Origin: a virus
DNA: 64,000 bases
Strand: one strand, 5' to 3'
IMG/VR virus record: IMGVR_UViG_3300008448_000019
Span: 35,259 to 99,258 of that record
Shown here: positions 9,896 to 18,390 of the stretch, piece by piece
Position numbering within the stretch: position 1 is the stretch's first letter
Layout: each line of letters opens with the position of its first letter
Made by a program: the position numbers and the translations under genes
The notes under the pieces: model-generated
Told to the model about the DNA's origin: nothing
The model's database searches: none
What the model saw: only the letters and a program-made list of their open reading frames with translations

Positions 9896-12800
9896 TGAGT
9901 ATTCAACAGTTTCCGGCATCAGATGGCCGTTTTAACCCAACAGAAATTCTTACCGATCCGGTAAATAAACTACGCACCTCTACCGCTCAGGCGCTGATCG
10001 ATACCGACTTTGAGTACGGTACCCAGCAATCTAAGTGGGAGAATCTAGCCGTAACCAACAACCGTCCTTTTGCAGCACCCTCAGCAACTGCAATCCCTAA
10101 CGTTTCTGGAATAAGCATGTCAACAAACGCTCGCGTTGTGACAGTGACACTTTCTACAACTACAGCAACTGTAACTGGCGCTGACCCATCCACCCCATTT
10201 TCTGGCTACGTTCAATACACAACTTCTGCGGCTCACGGTTTTTCAACAGGGCAATACGTGACTATTTCTGGATCATCAATTTCTGGTTATAACGGAACTT
10301 ACTTAATCTACTCAACCCCAAGCACCACAACTTTTGCAGTTGTAAATTCAACAACAGGAACAGAGACTTGGACTTCAGGTCAGGCTATTGCCGGTGTTGC
10401 CCCTGTTACCGGAACTGCAGTAAACGTACAGGATACTTTTCTTTCAGAGGCAAACGGTAACTTCTTGATCGAGTCAGGTGGAGGTACTGGAACATTTACC
10501 TACCTAGGTCGTGCTCAAAACAAAACCACTGTTACAGACATTCTCGACCCAAACAAGACTGCAATTTACGTTGCTAACTTATACACCAACGCAAAAATTG
10601 GTGGAACTCCAACCGTTACGGTTTCAGGTTCAGATCTTAAGGTGAATGTAACGACTACTGTTCCTCACGGGCTATCAATTGGTAACACAATTGCGGTGAC
10701 TGGTATCACTGGAACTAATCCACCAAACGGCTCATACCGCGTGGCAACAGTAGCCACCCCAACCACTTTTGTTTATTACGCCGACCCTACTGAAGGCACT
10801 CCTTCTGGCTTAACTGCAACAAACGCGTCTATTTATGTACGTCCGCAGGCTCAGTTCTTGCACCGTGCATTTGATGGTGGTGTTTTGTTCTCTGCTAACG
10901 CAAGCTCAAACTACGAAGCTGCAATTCGTCAGACTAGACGTTACTTCCGTTACCAGTCAGGTAAGGGTCTTCAAATTTCATCTGGAACAATCTTTAAGCC
11001 ATATGCAACCATCGATGGTATTACCTCGTCTGGAACTACTGCCACTGTTACCACTAAAGAGCAGCACAACATTCAGCCAGGAACCTCGATCCTAGTTGCG
11101 GGTGCAAACGAAGCTCCATACAACGGAACATTCAGCGTAGCCCAGATTACTGGCTTTAACACATTTACATACGAGATGGCGACATCTGCTGCTGGACCAG
11201 CTACTGGTATCGTAAACCTAAACGTAAACTCTTGGTACGGATCAGCTAACCGACTAGGTCAGTTTGACTCTCAAAACGGTGTTTTCTGGGAGTTTGATGG
11301 CCAAGGTCTATATGTTGTAAAGCGCTCATCTACTCAGCAGCTCTCTGGTCGCTCAACTGTAACTCAAGGCTCTAACGTAGTTACCCGTACTAGTTCTTCA
11401 TTCCCAACTGCATACTCTAGCCAGCTAATCCCAGGCGACTATGTAGTAATCCGCGGACAGTCATACCGAGTTATCGCGGTTGATGACATATCAGCTACCC
11501 CTAACTTCACGATTTCACCTTCATATCGTGCTGCTAGCGCGTCTCACGTGAGTATTTCAAAGACTATTGATGTTCGTATTCCTCAGTCTCAGTTCAACTT
11601 AGACAAGTGTGACGGTACTGGACCTTCTGGCTACACCGTTGACTTAACGAAGATGCAGATGTTCTACATTGACTACTCTTGGTATGGTGCTGGCTTTATT
11701 CGCTGGGGCCTCCGTGGTGAAGACGGCAACGTGTTCTACGTTCACAAGATGAAGAACAACAACGTCAACAACGAAGCGTATATGCGTTCTGGAAACCTCC
11801 CAGCTCGCTACGAGTCTTCCACGCTGCCACCAACTACCCGTGTTGATGAGAGTCTCTCAAGCACTGACACAACCATGACAGTGCTTGACACCTCTGCGTT
11901 CCCTTCATCAGGAACTCTTATTATTCGCCCTAGTACTACTGATAACCAGGCTGGACTATTGCAAGAGTACGTAAACTACACTGGCAAGACTGCAACCACT
12001 TTCACCGGTCTAACTCGTGGTGGTGCTGGTGCAACCGCTGTAGCCACTACTTGGACTACTGGATCTAACTCAGGAATTGTTTCAGATGCAACTGGACTTC
12101 AAGTTGGACAGCGCGTGTTTTCTAGCACATCTCCTAGCCCAGCCCCAGATGGTGCGTTTATCACAAACATTGCCGGTACTGTAGTCACTTTAAATACTGC
12201 AATCACTTCATCTAACCCAACACTGATTTTTGCACCAATGGGTGCGACTGCTCAGACCTACACCCACGTAGATACTGCACCCACTTCGGTGGAGTTGGCG
12301 TATCCTTCATTTGCACCGTCCATCTCCCACTGGGGAACGTCGGTAATTATGGATGGTCGTTTCGACGATGATGCGTCTCTCATCTTTACCTACGGTCAGA
12401 CTGGAACCGTTTCAATCCCAGCGAATGGATCGAAAGCACTGTTCTCAATCCGTTTAGCTCCATCTGTAGATAATGGCATTAGCGCTAACTTTGGACAGCG
12501 TGAAATCATCAACCGCATGCAGCTTAAGATGAACAGCCTTGGTGTGACCACAACCTCAGCGAGTACAAACTATCTAGTGCGTGCATACTTGAACGCAGTG
12601 CCTTCAGCTTCAGTCGCCTGGACCACTCCAAACTTCGCTGAAACAGGAACAGCCAACTCATCTCTGGCTCAAATTGCTGACTATCGTACAAATGGTAACG
12701 TAACTGTCTCCGGTGGTGAAATTACTGGTGGTTTCTTGTCTCAGGGTACTGACTCAATCGAGCTGAGCCGCCTTCGCGACCTTGGCAACTGTGTGCTTGG

Positions 12801-12933
12801 TGGTGGAGGTACAACCTCTAACTCAGGCATTTATCCAGATGGCCCAGACACACTAACCATCGTTGTAACTAACCTATCGTCATCAACTGCGTCATTCAGC
12901 GGTCGTCTAGCATGGACAGAGGCACAAGCATAA
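9895..12933 (+). CDS. Large beta-structured virion protein, copy A (paralogue of 25961-28945)
   Basis: 1012 residues. Clearly paralogous along its length to the protein at 25961: both share [14 protein letters not shown], [20 protein letters not shown], [16 protein letters not shown], [16 protein letters not shown], [11 protein letters not shown] and [18 protein letters not shown]. The first third holds three copies of a roughly 60-residue beta module marked by an HGF/HGL or HNI turn followed by GxxVxVxG and YNGTYxV or NGSYxV. The same module occurs in other tail proteins of this phage. The conserved core suggests a structural or receptor-facing tail protein. Genes of this kind are known to me from aquatic phages without an assigned function. 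Confidence 0.6.
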   Translation: MSIQQFPASDGRFNPTEILTDPVNKLRTSTAQALIDTDFEYGTQQSKWENLAVTNNRPFAAPSATAIPNVSGISMSTNARVVTVTLSTTTATVTGADPSTPFSGYVQYTTSAAHGFSTGQYVTISGSSISGYNGTYLIYSTPSTTTFAVVNSTTGTETWTSGQAIAGVAPVTGTAVNVQDTFLSEANGNFLIESGGGTGTFTYLGRAQNKTTVTDILDPNKTAIYVANLYTNAKIGGTPTVTVSGSDLKVNVTTTVPHGLSIGNTIAVTGITGTNPPNGSYRVATVATPTTFVYYADPTEGTPSGLTATNASIYVRPQAQFLHRAFDGGVLFSANASSNYEAAIRQTRRYFRYQSGKGLQISSGTIFKPYATIDGITSSGTTATVTTKEQHNIQPGTSILVAGANEAPYNGTFSVAQITGFNTFTYEMATSAAGPATGIVNLNVNSWYGSANRLGQFDSQNGVFWEFDGQGLYVVKRSSTQQLSGRSTVTQGSNVVTRTSSSFPTAYSSQLIPGDYVVIRGQSYRVIAVDDISATPNFTISPSYRAASASHVSISKTIDVRIPQSQFNLDKCDGTGPSGYTVDLTKMQMFYIDYSWYGAGFIRWGLRGEDGNVFYVHKMKNNNVNNEAYMRSGNLPARYESSTLPPTTRVDESLSSTDTTMTVLDTSAFPSSGTLIIRPSTTDNQAGLLQEYVNYTGKTATTFTGLTRGGAGATAVATTWTTGSNSGIVSDATGLQVGQRVFSSTSPSPAPDGAFITNIAGTVVTLNTAITSSNPTLIFAPMGATAQTYTHVDTAPTSVELAYPSFAPSISHWGTSVIMDGRFDDDASLIFTYGQTGTVSIPANGSKALFSIRLAPSVDNGISANFGQREIINRMQLKMNSLGVTTTSASTNYLVRAYLNAVPSASVAWTTPNFAETGTANSSLAQIADYRTNGNVTVSGGEITGGFLSQGTDSIELSRLRDLGNCVLGGGGTTSNSGIYPDGPDTLTIVVTNLSSSTASFSGRLAWTEAQA

Positions 12934-13793
12934 TGCCTATTAATTTTCCTGCAGAACCAGAAGTTGGCGATGAGTATACGTACAATGACCGAACTTGGAC
13001 TTGGTCTGGAGAGGTTTGGACACCAAACCGCGCGCAGTACACTGCAAGTCGAGACATTGTTTCAGATGTTGACGGATATCTTGTAGCTGCCACTACCACG
13101 TCAACAGAGATTGGCTACGTAGCTGGCGTAACCTCCTCTATTCAAGACCAACTCGAGGACAAGGCACCACTAGCAAGCCCGTCGTTTACCGGAACACCAG
13201 TAGCACCAACAGCAACCGCTGACCAAAACGACACACAGATTGCAACTACTGCATTTGTTGTTGGTCAAGCTGCTTCAGCCACTCCGGAAGCTGACGGCAC
13301 TGCTGCAGCTGGTACATCTTTAAAGTATGCTAGAGCAGATCACGTTCACCCAACAGACACCACCCTAGCTCCTAAGGCATCCCCAACATTTACAGGAACA
13401 GTAACCGTTGGTGCTAGCGGCATTGCGTTTTCCGATGGAACTCAGACATTGCAGGGTGTACCGTCGCTTACTCCGATCAAAGCTGCCATTACAGCCAATG
13501 CCACCACATCAACACTACCTCAGCCCTTAACATATAGAGACTCACTAACTGCAATTGGCGGAGCTTATAGTGTTACAGTAGATGCAGACACTACTAACTC
13601 AATCACTTTCCCAATTGGGACTACCCTCAACTTCTACCAGAGCGTGGGAGCTGGAGGAGCTTCTATTGTGCAAGGAGCGTCTGTGACTCTTTTGTATACA
13701 CCTGGATTGGTCTTTAGGGCGTTGAATTCTTCAGTATCCCTGACTAAGGTAGCTGCAAACACTTGGCTGGTCTTTGGAGACCTAAAGGCTTAA
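12933..13793 (+). CDS. Tail fibre protein with WNGS/WTW N-terminal domain
   Basis: I use the ATG at 12933 (MPINFPAEPEVGDEYTYNDR), which overlaps the previous stop as TAATG. The longer frame from 12912 would add seven residues not found in homologues. The N-terminal domain (INFP...VGDxYxxxxxTWTWSGEVW) is shared with the proteins at 24390 and 28948. Next come EIGYVAGVTSSIQDQLEDKA, two SPTFTGT-type units, and an AATAFV/ARADHVHPTD segment typical of phage fibres. The C-terminal about 90 residues form a beta domain similar to the end of the 20172 protein (ITFPIGTTLNFYQ, LVFRALNSSVSLTKVAANTW). Probable fibre component. Confidence 0.65.
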   Translation: MPINFPAEPEVGDEYTYNDRTWTWSGEVWTPNRAQYTASRDIVSDVDGYLVAATTTSTEIGYVAGVTSSIQDQLEDKAPLASPSFTGTPVAPTATADQNDTQIATTAFVVGQAASATPEADGTAAAGTSLKYARADHVHPTDTTLAPKASPTFTGTVTVGASGIAFSDGTQTLQGVPSLTPIKAAITANATTSTLPQPLTYRDSLTAIGGAYSVTVDADTTNSITFPIGTTLNFYQSVGAGGASIVQGASVTLLYTPGLVFRALNSSVSLTKVAANTWLVFGDLKA

Positions 13794-13803
13794 TTAAATC
13801 TAA

Positions 13804-13811
13804 GGTAGAAT
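13804..13811 (+). promoter_or_regulatory. Possible variant of the phage promoter element (GGTAGAAT)
   Basis: AAGGTAGAATGAC lies just before the ATG at 13820 and differs from the recurring GGTAAAAT element by one base. If used, the transcript would have an almost absent leader. Weak evidence. Confidence 0.25.
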
Positions 13812-13819
13812 GACATATT

Positions 13820-14659
13820 ATGAGCAAATCACCTGGCAAGCGTTCCCAACAGCAAAATGACTCTTTAGAGCCATCGGCTCCTATTAACATAGTTGCTACA
13901 AACGTAGGAACAAACAGGGGATTTAACAATGGTGCAGCAAGCGTAGCTTTTTCTCTACCTGCCACCTCACCAGAAGCAACTTCTTACACCGTAACCGCTA
14001 CGGCTTCTGGAGAAACAACTAGGACTGGAACAGGGTCTTCATCTCCAGTAGTGGTAGAGACTCTAACTTCTGCAGTAACTTATACCATTAGCGTGACTGC
14101 AACAAATGCAGCAGGAACATCAGCCTCTTCTGCAACAACAACAGTAGCCGTGACCACTGTGCCAGCAACACCAAACGCCCCTACAGTCACTAACTCTACT
14201 GCTAACACAACAAATCCAGGATCTAACGCTAACCAAATTGACGCGGTCTCTTGGTCAGCCCCTGCAACTGGCGGATCTGCAATAACTTCTTATTACTGGG
14301 AGAGTACAGACTCTAAATCAGACACTACTGCATCAACTTCAGCAAACGTGCTTCAGGAAGCTAACACTTCTCAGCAGTATAAAGTAAGAGCAATTAATGC
14401 TAACGGTAACTCGGAGTTTTCCCCCCTTTCTATTCAAAACACAACTCCTCCATTCTTTCCACCATTTTTTCCTTTCTTCCCGCCGTTCTTCCCGTTTTTC
14501 CCATTCTTCCCGTTCTTCCCATTCTTCCCTCCTTTCTTCCCGTTCTTCCCGCCTAGGTTCCCTTTCTTCCCGTTCTTCCCGCCTAGGTTCCCTTTCTTCC
14601 CGTTCTTCCCGCCTAGGTTCCCTTTCTTCCCTCCTGGCTTCCGGGTTAGAGCAGTTTAG
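13820..14659 (+). CDS. Fibronectin type III protein with extreme C-terminal Phe/Pro tail
   Basis: 279 residues. After a polar N-terminus come two fibronectin type III-like domains, about residues 18-115 (AASVAFSLPATSPEATSYTV, VTYTISVTATNAAGTS) and 117-205 (DAVSWSAPATGGSAITSYYW). From about residue 209 to 272 the chain is almost only Phe and Pro, built from FFPP, FFP and FFPFFPPRFP units, and ends GFRVRAV. The coding DNA contains a 30-base unit repeated at 14551-14580 and 14581-14610, with a truncated third copy. No signal peptide or membrane segment was recognised. It closes the first fibre module and directly precedes the oxygenase cluster, so the Pro-rich tail is a candidate substrate (inference). 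The tail might instead be a hydrophobic anchor into the particle or the host envelope. Confidence 0.7.
   Translation: MSKSPGKRSQQQNDSLEPSAPINIVATNVGTNRGFNNGAASVAFSLPATSPEATSYTVTATASGETTRTGTGSSSPVVVETLTSAVTYTISVTATNAAGTSASSATTTVAVTTVPATPNAPTVTNSTANTTNPGSNANQIDAVSWSAPATGGSAITSYYWESTDSKSDTTASTSANVLQEANTSQQYKVRAINANGNSEFSPLSIQNTTPPFFPPFFPFFPPFFPFFPFFPFFPFFPPFFPFFPPRFPFFPFFPPRFPFFPFFPPRFPFFPPGFRVRAV
14551..14630 (+). repeat. 30-bp direct repeat encoding FFPFFPPRFP
   Basis: Unit starting GCCTAGGTTCCCTTTCTTCC occurs at 14551-14580 and 14581-14610, and its first 20 bases again at 14611-14630. The flanking DNA (14450-14550) is a degenerate array of TTCCCGTTC and TTCCCACC-like units. Repeat length is a multiple of three, so copy-number change would keep the frame and alter tail length. 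Confidence 0.85.
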
Positions 14660-14722
14660 ACACCAGTAAGATTTATCACTGTTTTTACAGCAAATTTTAA
14701 AAAATGCTGTAGGATGTACAGT

Positions 14723-15466
14723 ATGAATGATTGGTTTACAAAAGATAGGTCAGAGACCTCAGCAAATAGAATGCCAGATAGGGCATCGCTGCACAATCCA
14801 AATATCAGTGTAGCTAACCCTGCCCTAGGTATTAACGTGTATAGTGGAGCAATTACCAAGGAACAAGGTAAAAGCTATATTGATACGCTAGAGAAAAACT
14901 TAAGTAGTGGTGGCAGGTATGGCTGGAACGGCGCTCGAGTCACCTCGTCTTCGGAAGTTGATCTACAAGCAAGAAATGCTTTAGATTTTAAAATAAACTC
15001 CACTGGTTTAGGCCCGCGCAATGAACACAACGCCGAACTCTACGATGTTCACGAAGGAGTCTTTCAAGCGGTCCGCCAATGTGTAGATGATTACGGTCAA
15101 TACTGGGGCGTAGGTATTGCATCTTACGAAGCTTTTAATTTTGTAAAATATGACGGACCGGGAACCCACTTTAAAGTTCACGCAGACCACGGGCCAACTT
15201 ATGTGTGCACCATATCAGTTGTTGTATACCTAAACGACGACTACGAGGGTGGAGAGATCTGGTTTCCTAGAATGAATAGCTTATCTATTAAGCCTAAAGC
15301 TGGAGACATCGTGGTTTTCCCATCCACATATATCTATGAACATGCTTCTCAAGATATGATCTCGGGAGTCAAATATTCAGTTGTAATTATGACTGACTAT
15401 AACGACCGAGGCGACGTAAATCATAAAGTTTCCCCAATTATTCAAGACTACAAGCTAAAGTATTAA
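14723..15466 (+). CDS. 2-oxoglutarate/Fe(II) oxygenase, prolyl-4-hydroxylase-like (1 of 5)
   Basis: About 247 residues. I prefer the ATG at 14723, which has AGGA eight bases upstream, over the ATG at 14714. The C-terminal half has the double-stranded beta-helix motifs: H153-x-D155 (KVHADHG) and H207 (YEHAS) for iron, and K217 (GVKYSV) for 2-oxoglutarate. VYLNDDYEGGEIWF lies between them, a sequence shared with the next oxygenases and typical of prolyl-4-hydroxylase-like enzymes. Such enzymes hydroxylate proline or other side chains using O2, iron and 2-oxoglutarate. It is the first of seven closely spaced genes between two collagen-like fibre modules. The substrate is unknown; fibre proline is my leading guess. 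Confidence 0.85.
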   Translation: MNDWFTKDRSETSANRMPDRASLHNPNISVANPALGINVYSGAITKEQGKSYIDTLEKNLSSGGRYGWNGARVTSSSEVDLQARNALDFKINSTGLGPRNEHNAELYDVHEGVFQAVRQCVDDYGQYWGVGIASYEAFNFVKYDGPGTHFKVHADHGPTYVCTISVVVYLNDDYEGGEIWFPRMNSLSIKPKAGDIVVFPSTYIYEHASQDMISGVKYSVVIMTDYNDRGDVNHKVSPIIQDYKLKY

Positions 15467-15476
15467 GGAGTTTAAA

Positions 15477-16226
15477 ATGCAAGATAAGCATGTAGGAGAG
15501 CCAGACGACCGAATGAAACAGGAGATGTCAGAGCACCAAGATAGACTCCAAAATTGGTATGAGATTCAAGAACAAACGTGGTCTAATGCTAGAGAAATAG
15601 CCCCAAACTCCGGTATCTGGGTATACGAGAACGTAATTCAAGAAAATATGGACGTTATCAATCGTCTAGAAGGTGTTCTATTAGACCCTTCTAACAGATA
15701 TACATATCAAGATGCGTTAGTTGGCTACGGAGTAAAAATGCCAGAGTATAGAGACTGCTTTGACTTTAAATACAAAAAAAGTGATATTGAACACGACAAG
15801 TCAGAGGCTGGACAAAAACTAGTAAAGCTGTGGGAAGACACTCACTACAGGCAGCTACAAGCAGTCAAACACTACACCAAAAATTACAACATCGGTGAGC
15901 TCCGCTATTGGGAGGCAACTAACTACGTTAAGTATGGACCAGGGCAACACTTTCAAGAGCACCACGATCACGGGTACTCGTATAACTGCGTAGTGTCTTT
16001 GGTGGCTTTTCCAAACGACAACTATGAAGGTGGAGAGCTGGCTTTCAGCATCCAAGGAGTTACTGTTAAACCTAAAGCTGGAGATTTGTATGTGTTCCCA
16101 TCTAACTACATGTACCCCCACCGAGCTATGCCAGTAACATCCGGTACAAAATACTCGATGGTAACTATGTTAGATTTTTCCGATAAGTTTCACAAGCCTG
16201 CTTTCGATATCGAGACCGGAAACTAG
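15477..16226 (+). CDS. 2-oxoglutarate/Fe(II) oxygenase, prolyl-4-hydroxylase-like (2 of 5)
   Basis: 249 residues, ATG at 15477 preceded by AAGGAG. Iron ligands are visible as H162-x-D164 (within FQEHHDHG) and H215 (MYPHRA); K225 (GTKYSM) should bind the 2-oxoglutarate carboxylate. It shares NDNYEGGELAF and VKPKAGDLYVFPSNY with oxygenase 1, its closest relative in the cluster (same ExxNxVKYxxPGxHF approach to the HxD site). The N-terminal 100 residues are charged and not recognised. Its stop overlaps the GTG start of the next gene, so the genes are probably co-translated. All catalytic residues are present, so the enzyme should be active. Confidence 0.85.
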   Translation: MQDKHVGEPDDRMKQEMSEHQDRLQNWYEIQEQTWSNAREIAPNSGIWVYENVIQENMDVINRLEGVLLDPSNRYTYQDALVGYGVKMPEYRDCFDFKYKKSDIEHDKSEAGQKLVKLWEDTHYRQLQAVKHYTKNYNIGELRYWEATNYVKYGPGQHFQEHHDHGYSYNCVVSLVAFPNDNYEGGELAFSIQGVTVKPKAGDLYVFPSNYMYPHRAMPVTSGTKYSMVTMLDFSDKFHKPAFDIETGN

Positions 16227-16960
16227 TGAAAAAAATAAGGGTCCAACGATTAGGACCTGAATCAGCTAAATTAGAACAGCTAAAAGCCACTAGAGACTGG
16301 ATGGACAATACAGCTGATAAGCATGCCTACATGTGTTTTCCGTTAACGCTAACAAATGGTCTTGGCTGGGGAATATCATTTGATAGAGATATTCGTGCAG
16401 TGTGGGATGGTGTAGACAACTATGAACCGGACCATGTAACAATTTTAGAGGGCGAAGATACCGTGTATACAGGTAGGTCCCATGCAAGCTTAAGCTTTAA
16501 AACCGGACTACTAATTAATACAGATGAAGATACGTCTATATTAACGATGCCAGTCCCCAATCAATTCATAAGAGGAATGCAGACTTTTACAACTCTTATG
16601 AGCACGTCTTTTTATCCCGGAGAACTACCAATAGCTATAAAAATAACCGAACCAAATAAAGAAATATTTATACCAGCGGGAACTCCAGTTGCTGCAATCA
16701 TACCAATTTCAGTAGCTGGCCTACAAAATAACTACGAGATGTCAATAACCGAAGGAAGCATGCCACCAGAGTACTGGGAAGAGCTAAAAAAGTATGGAGA
16801 CGCAGCGGAGGCTAAAAATTCTGTAGGCGACTGGTCTAAAATGTATAGAAATGCTACTAACTATGACGGATCTTCTATGGGAAAGCACGAGACAAAAAGT
16901 ATTAAACTAAAAACAACAGTATGCCCCGTGACAGGAGCTACAAGTGAAACAGCTAATTAG
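16226..16960 (+). CDS. DUF6065-like protein (1 of 2)
   Basis: 244 residues from a GTG that overlaps the previous stop. It has YMCFPLTLTNGLGWGISF, the pattern SASLSFKTGLL-like (HASLSFKTGLLINTDED), LTMPVPNQF and IFIPAGTPVAAIIPI. The next gene has parallel segments (VLYTQPFNRFELPF, VVPAGTPYAQMLPF), so the two are probably distant paralogues. I associate this arrangement with the DUF6065 family, whose function is unknown; the match is from memory. The position between oxygenases 2 and 3 suggests a role in the same process, possibly as a cupin-like partner or second enzyme. That is inference, and no catalytic motif is assigned. Confidence 0.55.
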   Translation: MKKIRVQRLGPESAKLEQLKATRDWMDNTADKHAYMCFPLTLTNGLGWGISFDRDIRAVWDGVDNYEPDHVTILEGEDTVYTGRSHASLSFKTGLLINTDEDTSILTMPVPNQFIRGMQTFTTLMSTSFYPGELPIAIKITEPNKEIFIPAGTPVAAIIPISVAGLQNNYEMSITEGSMPPEYWEELKKYGDAAEAKNSVGDWSKMYRNATNYDGSSMGKHETKSIKLKTTVCPVTGATSETAN

Positions 16961-17678
16961 TTTTATTAGAAATAGGCCGTGGCTGACCAGGGAGAGCGAT
17001 TCAGTACCTAAACCTACAATCCAAACAATCCCTGACTGGTATAGAAAAGCCGATAGATTTGCAGTAAAACCAGATACTGGAGAGTATTGGCAAGATCCGA
17101 TGGTCGGGGGAAAAATACCAACTTGGAAAGCCTGTCCAGCAATATTTGACATAATGGGGACAGGATATGTATACCGTACCCCATGCGACATAGAATTTTA
17201 TGAAGAAAATGGAGCAATAAAAGTAAAAGTTTTAGATGAAAAAAACAAAGACTTCGTTCAGGTGCGCCCACCGATGCATCAATTTTCTCATCCCATGGGC
17301 TATCATGAATTTCACTTTGCATGGTGGTCTGACTGGGCAGTAAAAGTTCCAGAAGGCTACAGCGTTCTCTACACCCAGCCATTTAATAGATTTGAACTGC
17401 CATTTCTAACTACCAGTGGAATCATAGATAATGATCAAGTAAATCTTCCTGGAACTATGCCATTTTTTGTAGTAAAAGGCTTTACTGGAGTTGTACCAGC
17501 AGGGACCCCATACGCTCAGATGCTACCTTTTAAGAGGGAAAATTGGCATTCCGAGGTAGACGCAGATATTTCCCACAAAGAAATGGCCACAAACAACCAC
17601 TCTAATAGTGCAAAATACCGCGTCCCGGACGGGGGCGTCTACCAAAAACAAGTTTGGACTCGTAGGGTTTACGAATAA
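16944..17678 (+). CDS. DUF6065-like protein (2 of 2)
   Basis: 244 residues from a GTG at 16944 with AGGAG six bases upstream, overlapping the previous gene by 17 bases. Recognisable segments are PTIQTIPDWYRKADRF, TWKACPAIFDIMGTGYVYRT, HPMGYHEFHFAWWSDWAVKV, VLYTQPFNRFELPF and VVPAGTPYAQMLPF. I recall these as features of DUF6065 proteins, which occur in marine and freshwater phages and bacteria. No function is known. Several conserved His and Glu residues (HPMGYHEFHF) could bind metal, but this is speculation. It lies immediately before oxygenase 3. Confidence 0.6.
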   Translation: MKQLISFIRNRPWLTRESDSVPKPTIQTIPDWYRKADRFAVKPDTGEYWQDPMVGGKIPTWKACPAIFDIMGTGYVYRTPCDIEFYEENGAIKVKVLDEKNKDFVQVRPPMHQFSHPMGYHEFHFAWWSDWAVKVPEGYSVLYTQPFNRFELPFLTTSGIIDNDQVNLPGTMPFFVVKGFTGVVPAGTPYAQMLPFKRENWHSEVDADISHKEMATNNHSNSAKYRVPDGGVYQKQVWTRRVYE

Positions 17679-17692
17679 TATAGGATATAACT

Positions 17693-18388
17693 ATGAGCCA
17701 AGAAAATGTAACTAACAGCAAATCCAACCCTGTAAGGGTTTCAATCACGCCTTCCGGCTTTTTTGGAGCATCTCCAGACAATATCGTTTCTTTAGACAAC
17801 TTTATGACGGAGTATGAGCTAGAGTATTTAAATAATTTTGCTCGTAAAAATACAGCCTGGGATGTGACTGAGTCCCATTTTAATGAAGATGGAGTATGTA
17901 TCTATGACGCCTCTTACTGGGCAGACCGCGTAGCTACAGATGAAACTTTAAACTCTGTAGACCCCAAAGTTGTAGAAGTTATTGAAGGCATGCAAGCTAG
18001 GCTAAAAGTAGAAGTAGATAAATTTTTTAACGTAGATGCTCTACCCACCAGCGCAGCTGTGGTCAGGTGGCTGCCTGGACAATTCCAATATCCGCATGCA
18101 GATAAAGAGCTACATATTGGTGAAGATCGAGGTAAACCAAATGACTTTCCATACTATGACATTGCCGGACTGTTCTACATAAATGACGATTACGAGGGTG
18201 GAGAGTTGTACTTCCCAGATCAAGGAATACAGTTTAAGCCAAAGCCTGGATCAGCATACTTTTTTCCAGGAGATATGAACTACATCCACGGGGTGACGGA
18301 AATTACATCTGGAATTAGATATGTTTGTCCGTTTTTCTGGACAATAGTGTCACACAAAAACACTAGCTCAGAGAAAATTGGAGAGTAG
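17693..18388 (+). CDS. 2-oxoglutarate/Fe(II) oxygenase, prolyl-4-hydroxylase-like (3 of 5)
   Basis: 231 residues, ATG at 17693. Iron ligands are H135-x-D137 (YPHADKE) and H199 (YIHGVTE); R209 (GIRYVC) replaces the Lys of oxygenases 1, 2 and 5 as the 2-oxoglutarate-binding base, which is normal in the family. YINDDYEGGELYFPDQGIQF and KPKPGSAYFFPGD are shared cluster motifs. The insertion between the HxD site and the NDDYEGGE strand is longer than in oxygenases 1 and 2, suggesting a different substrate loop. It is followed after two bases by oxygenase 4, with which it shares most of its C-terminal half. Confidence 0.85.
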   Translation: MSQENVTNSKSNPVRVSITPSGFFGASPDNIVSLDNFMTEYELEYLNNFARKNTAWDVTESHFNEDGVCIYDASYWADRVATDETLNSVDPKVVEVIEGMQARLKVEVDKFFNVDALPTSAAVVRWLPGQFQYPHADKELHIGEDRGKPNDFPYYDIAGLFYINDDYEGGELYFPDQGIQFKPKPGSAYFFPGDMNYIHGVTEITSGIRYVCPFFWTIVSHKNTSSEKIGE

Positions 18389-18390
18389 AT

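Noticed and set aside
14397-14669. Ser/Arg/Leu-rich frame overlapping the Phe/Pro tail
   Set aside because: It begins inside the fibronectin protein without a ribosome site, and its regular pattern is explained by the in-frame 30-base repeat of the other frame.
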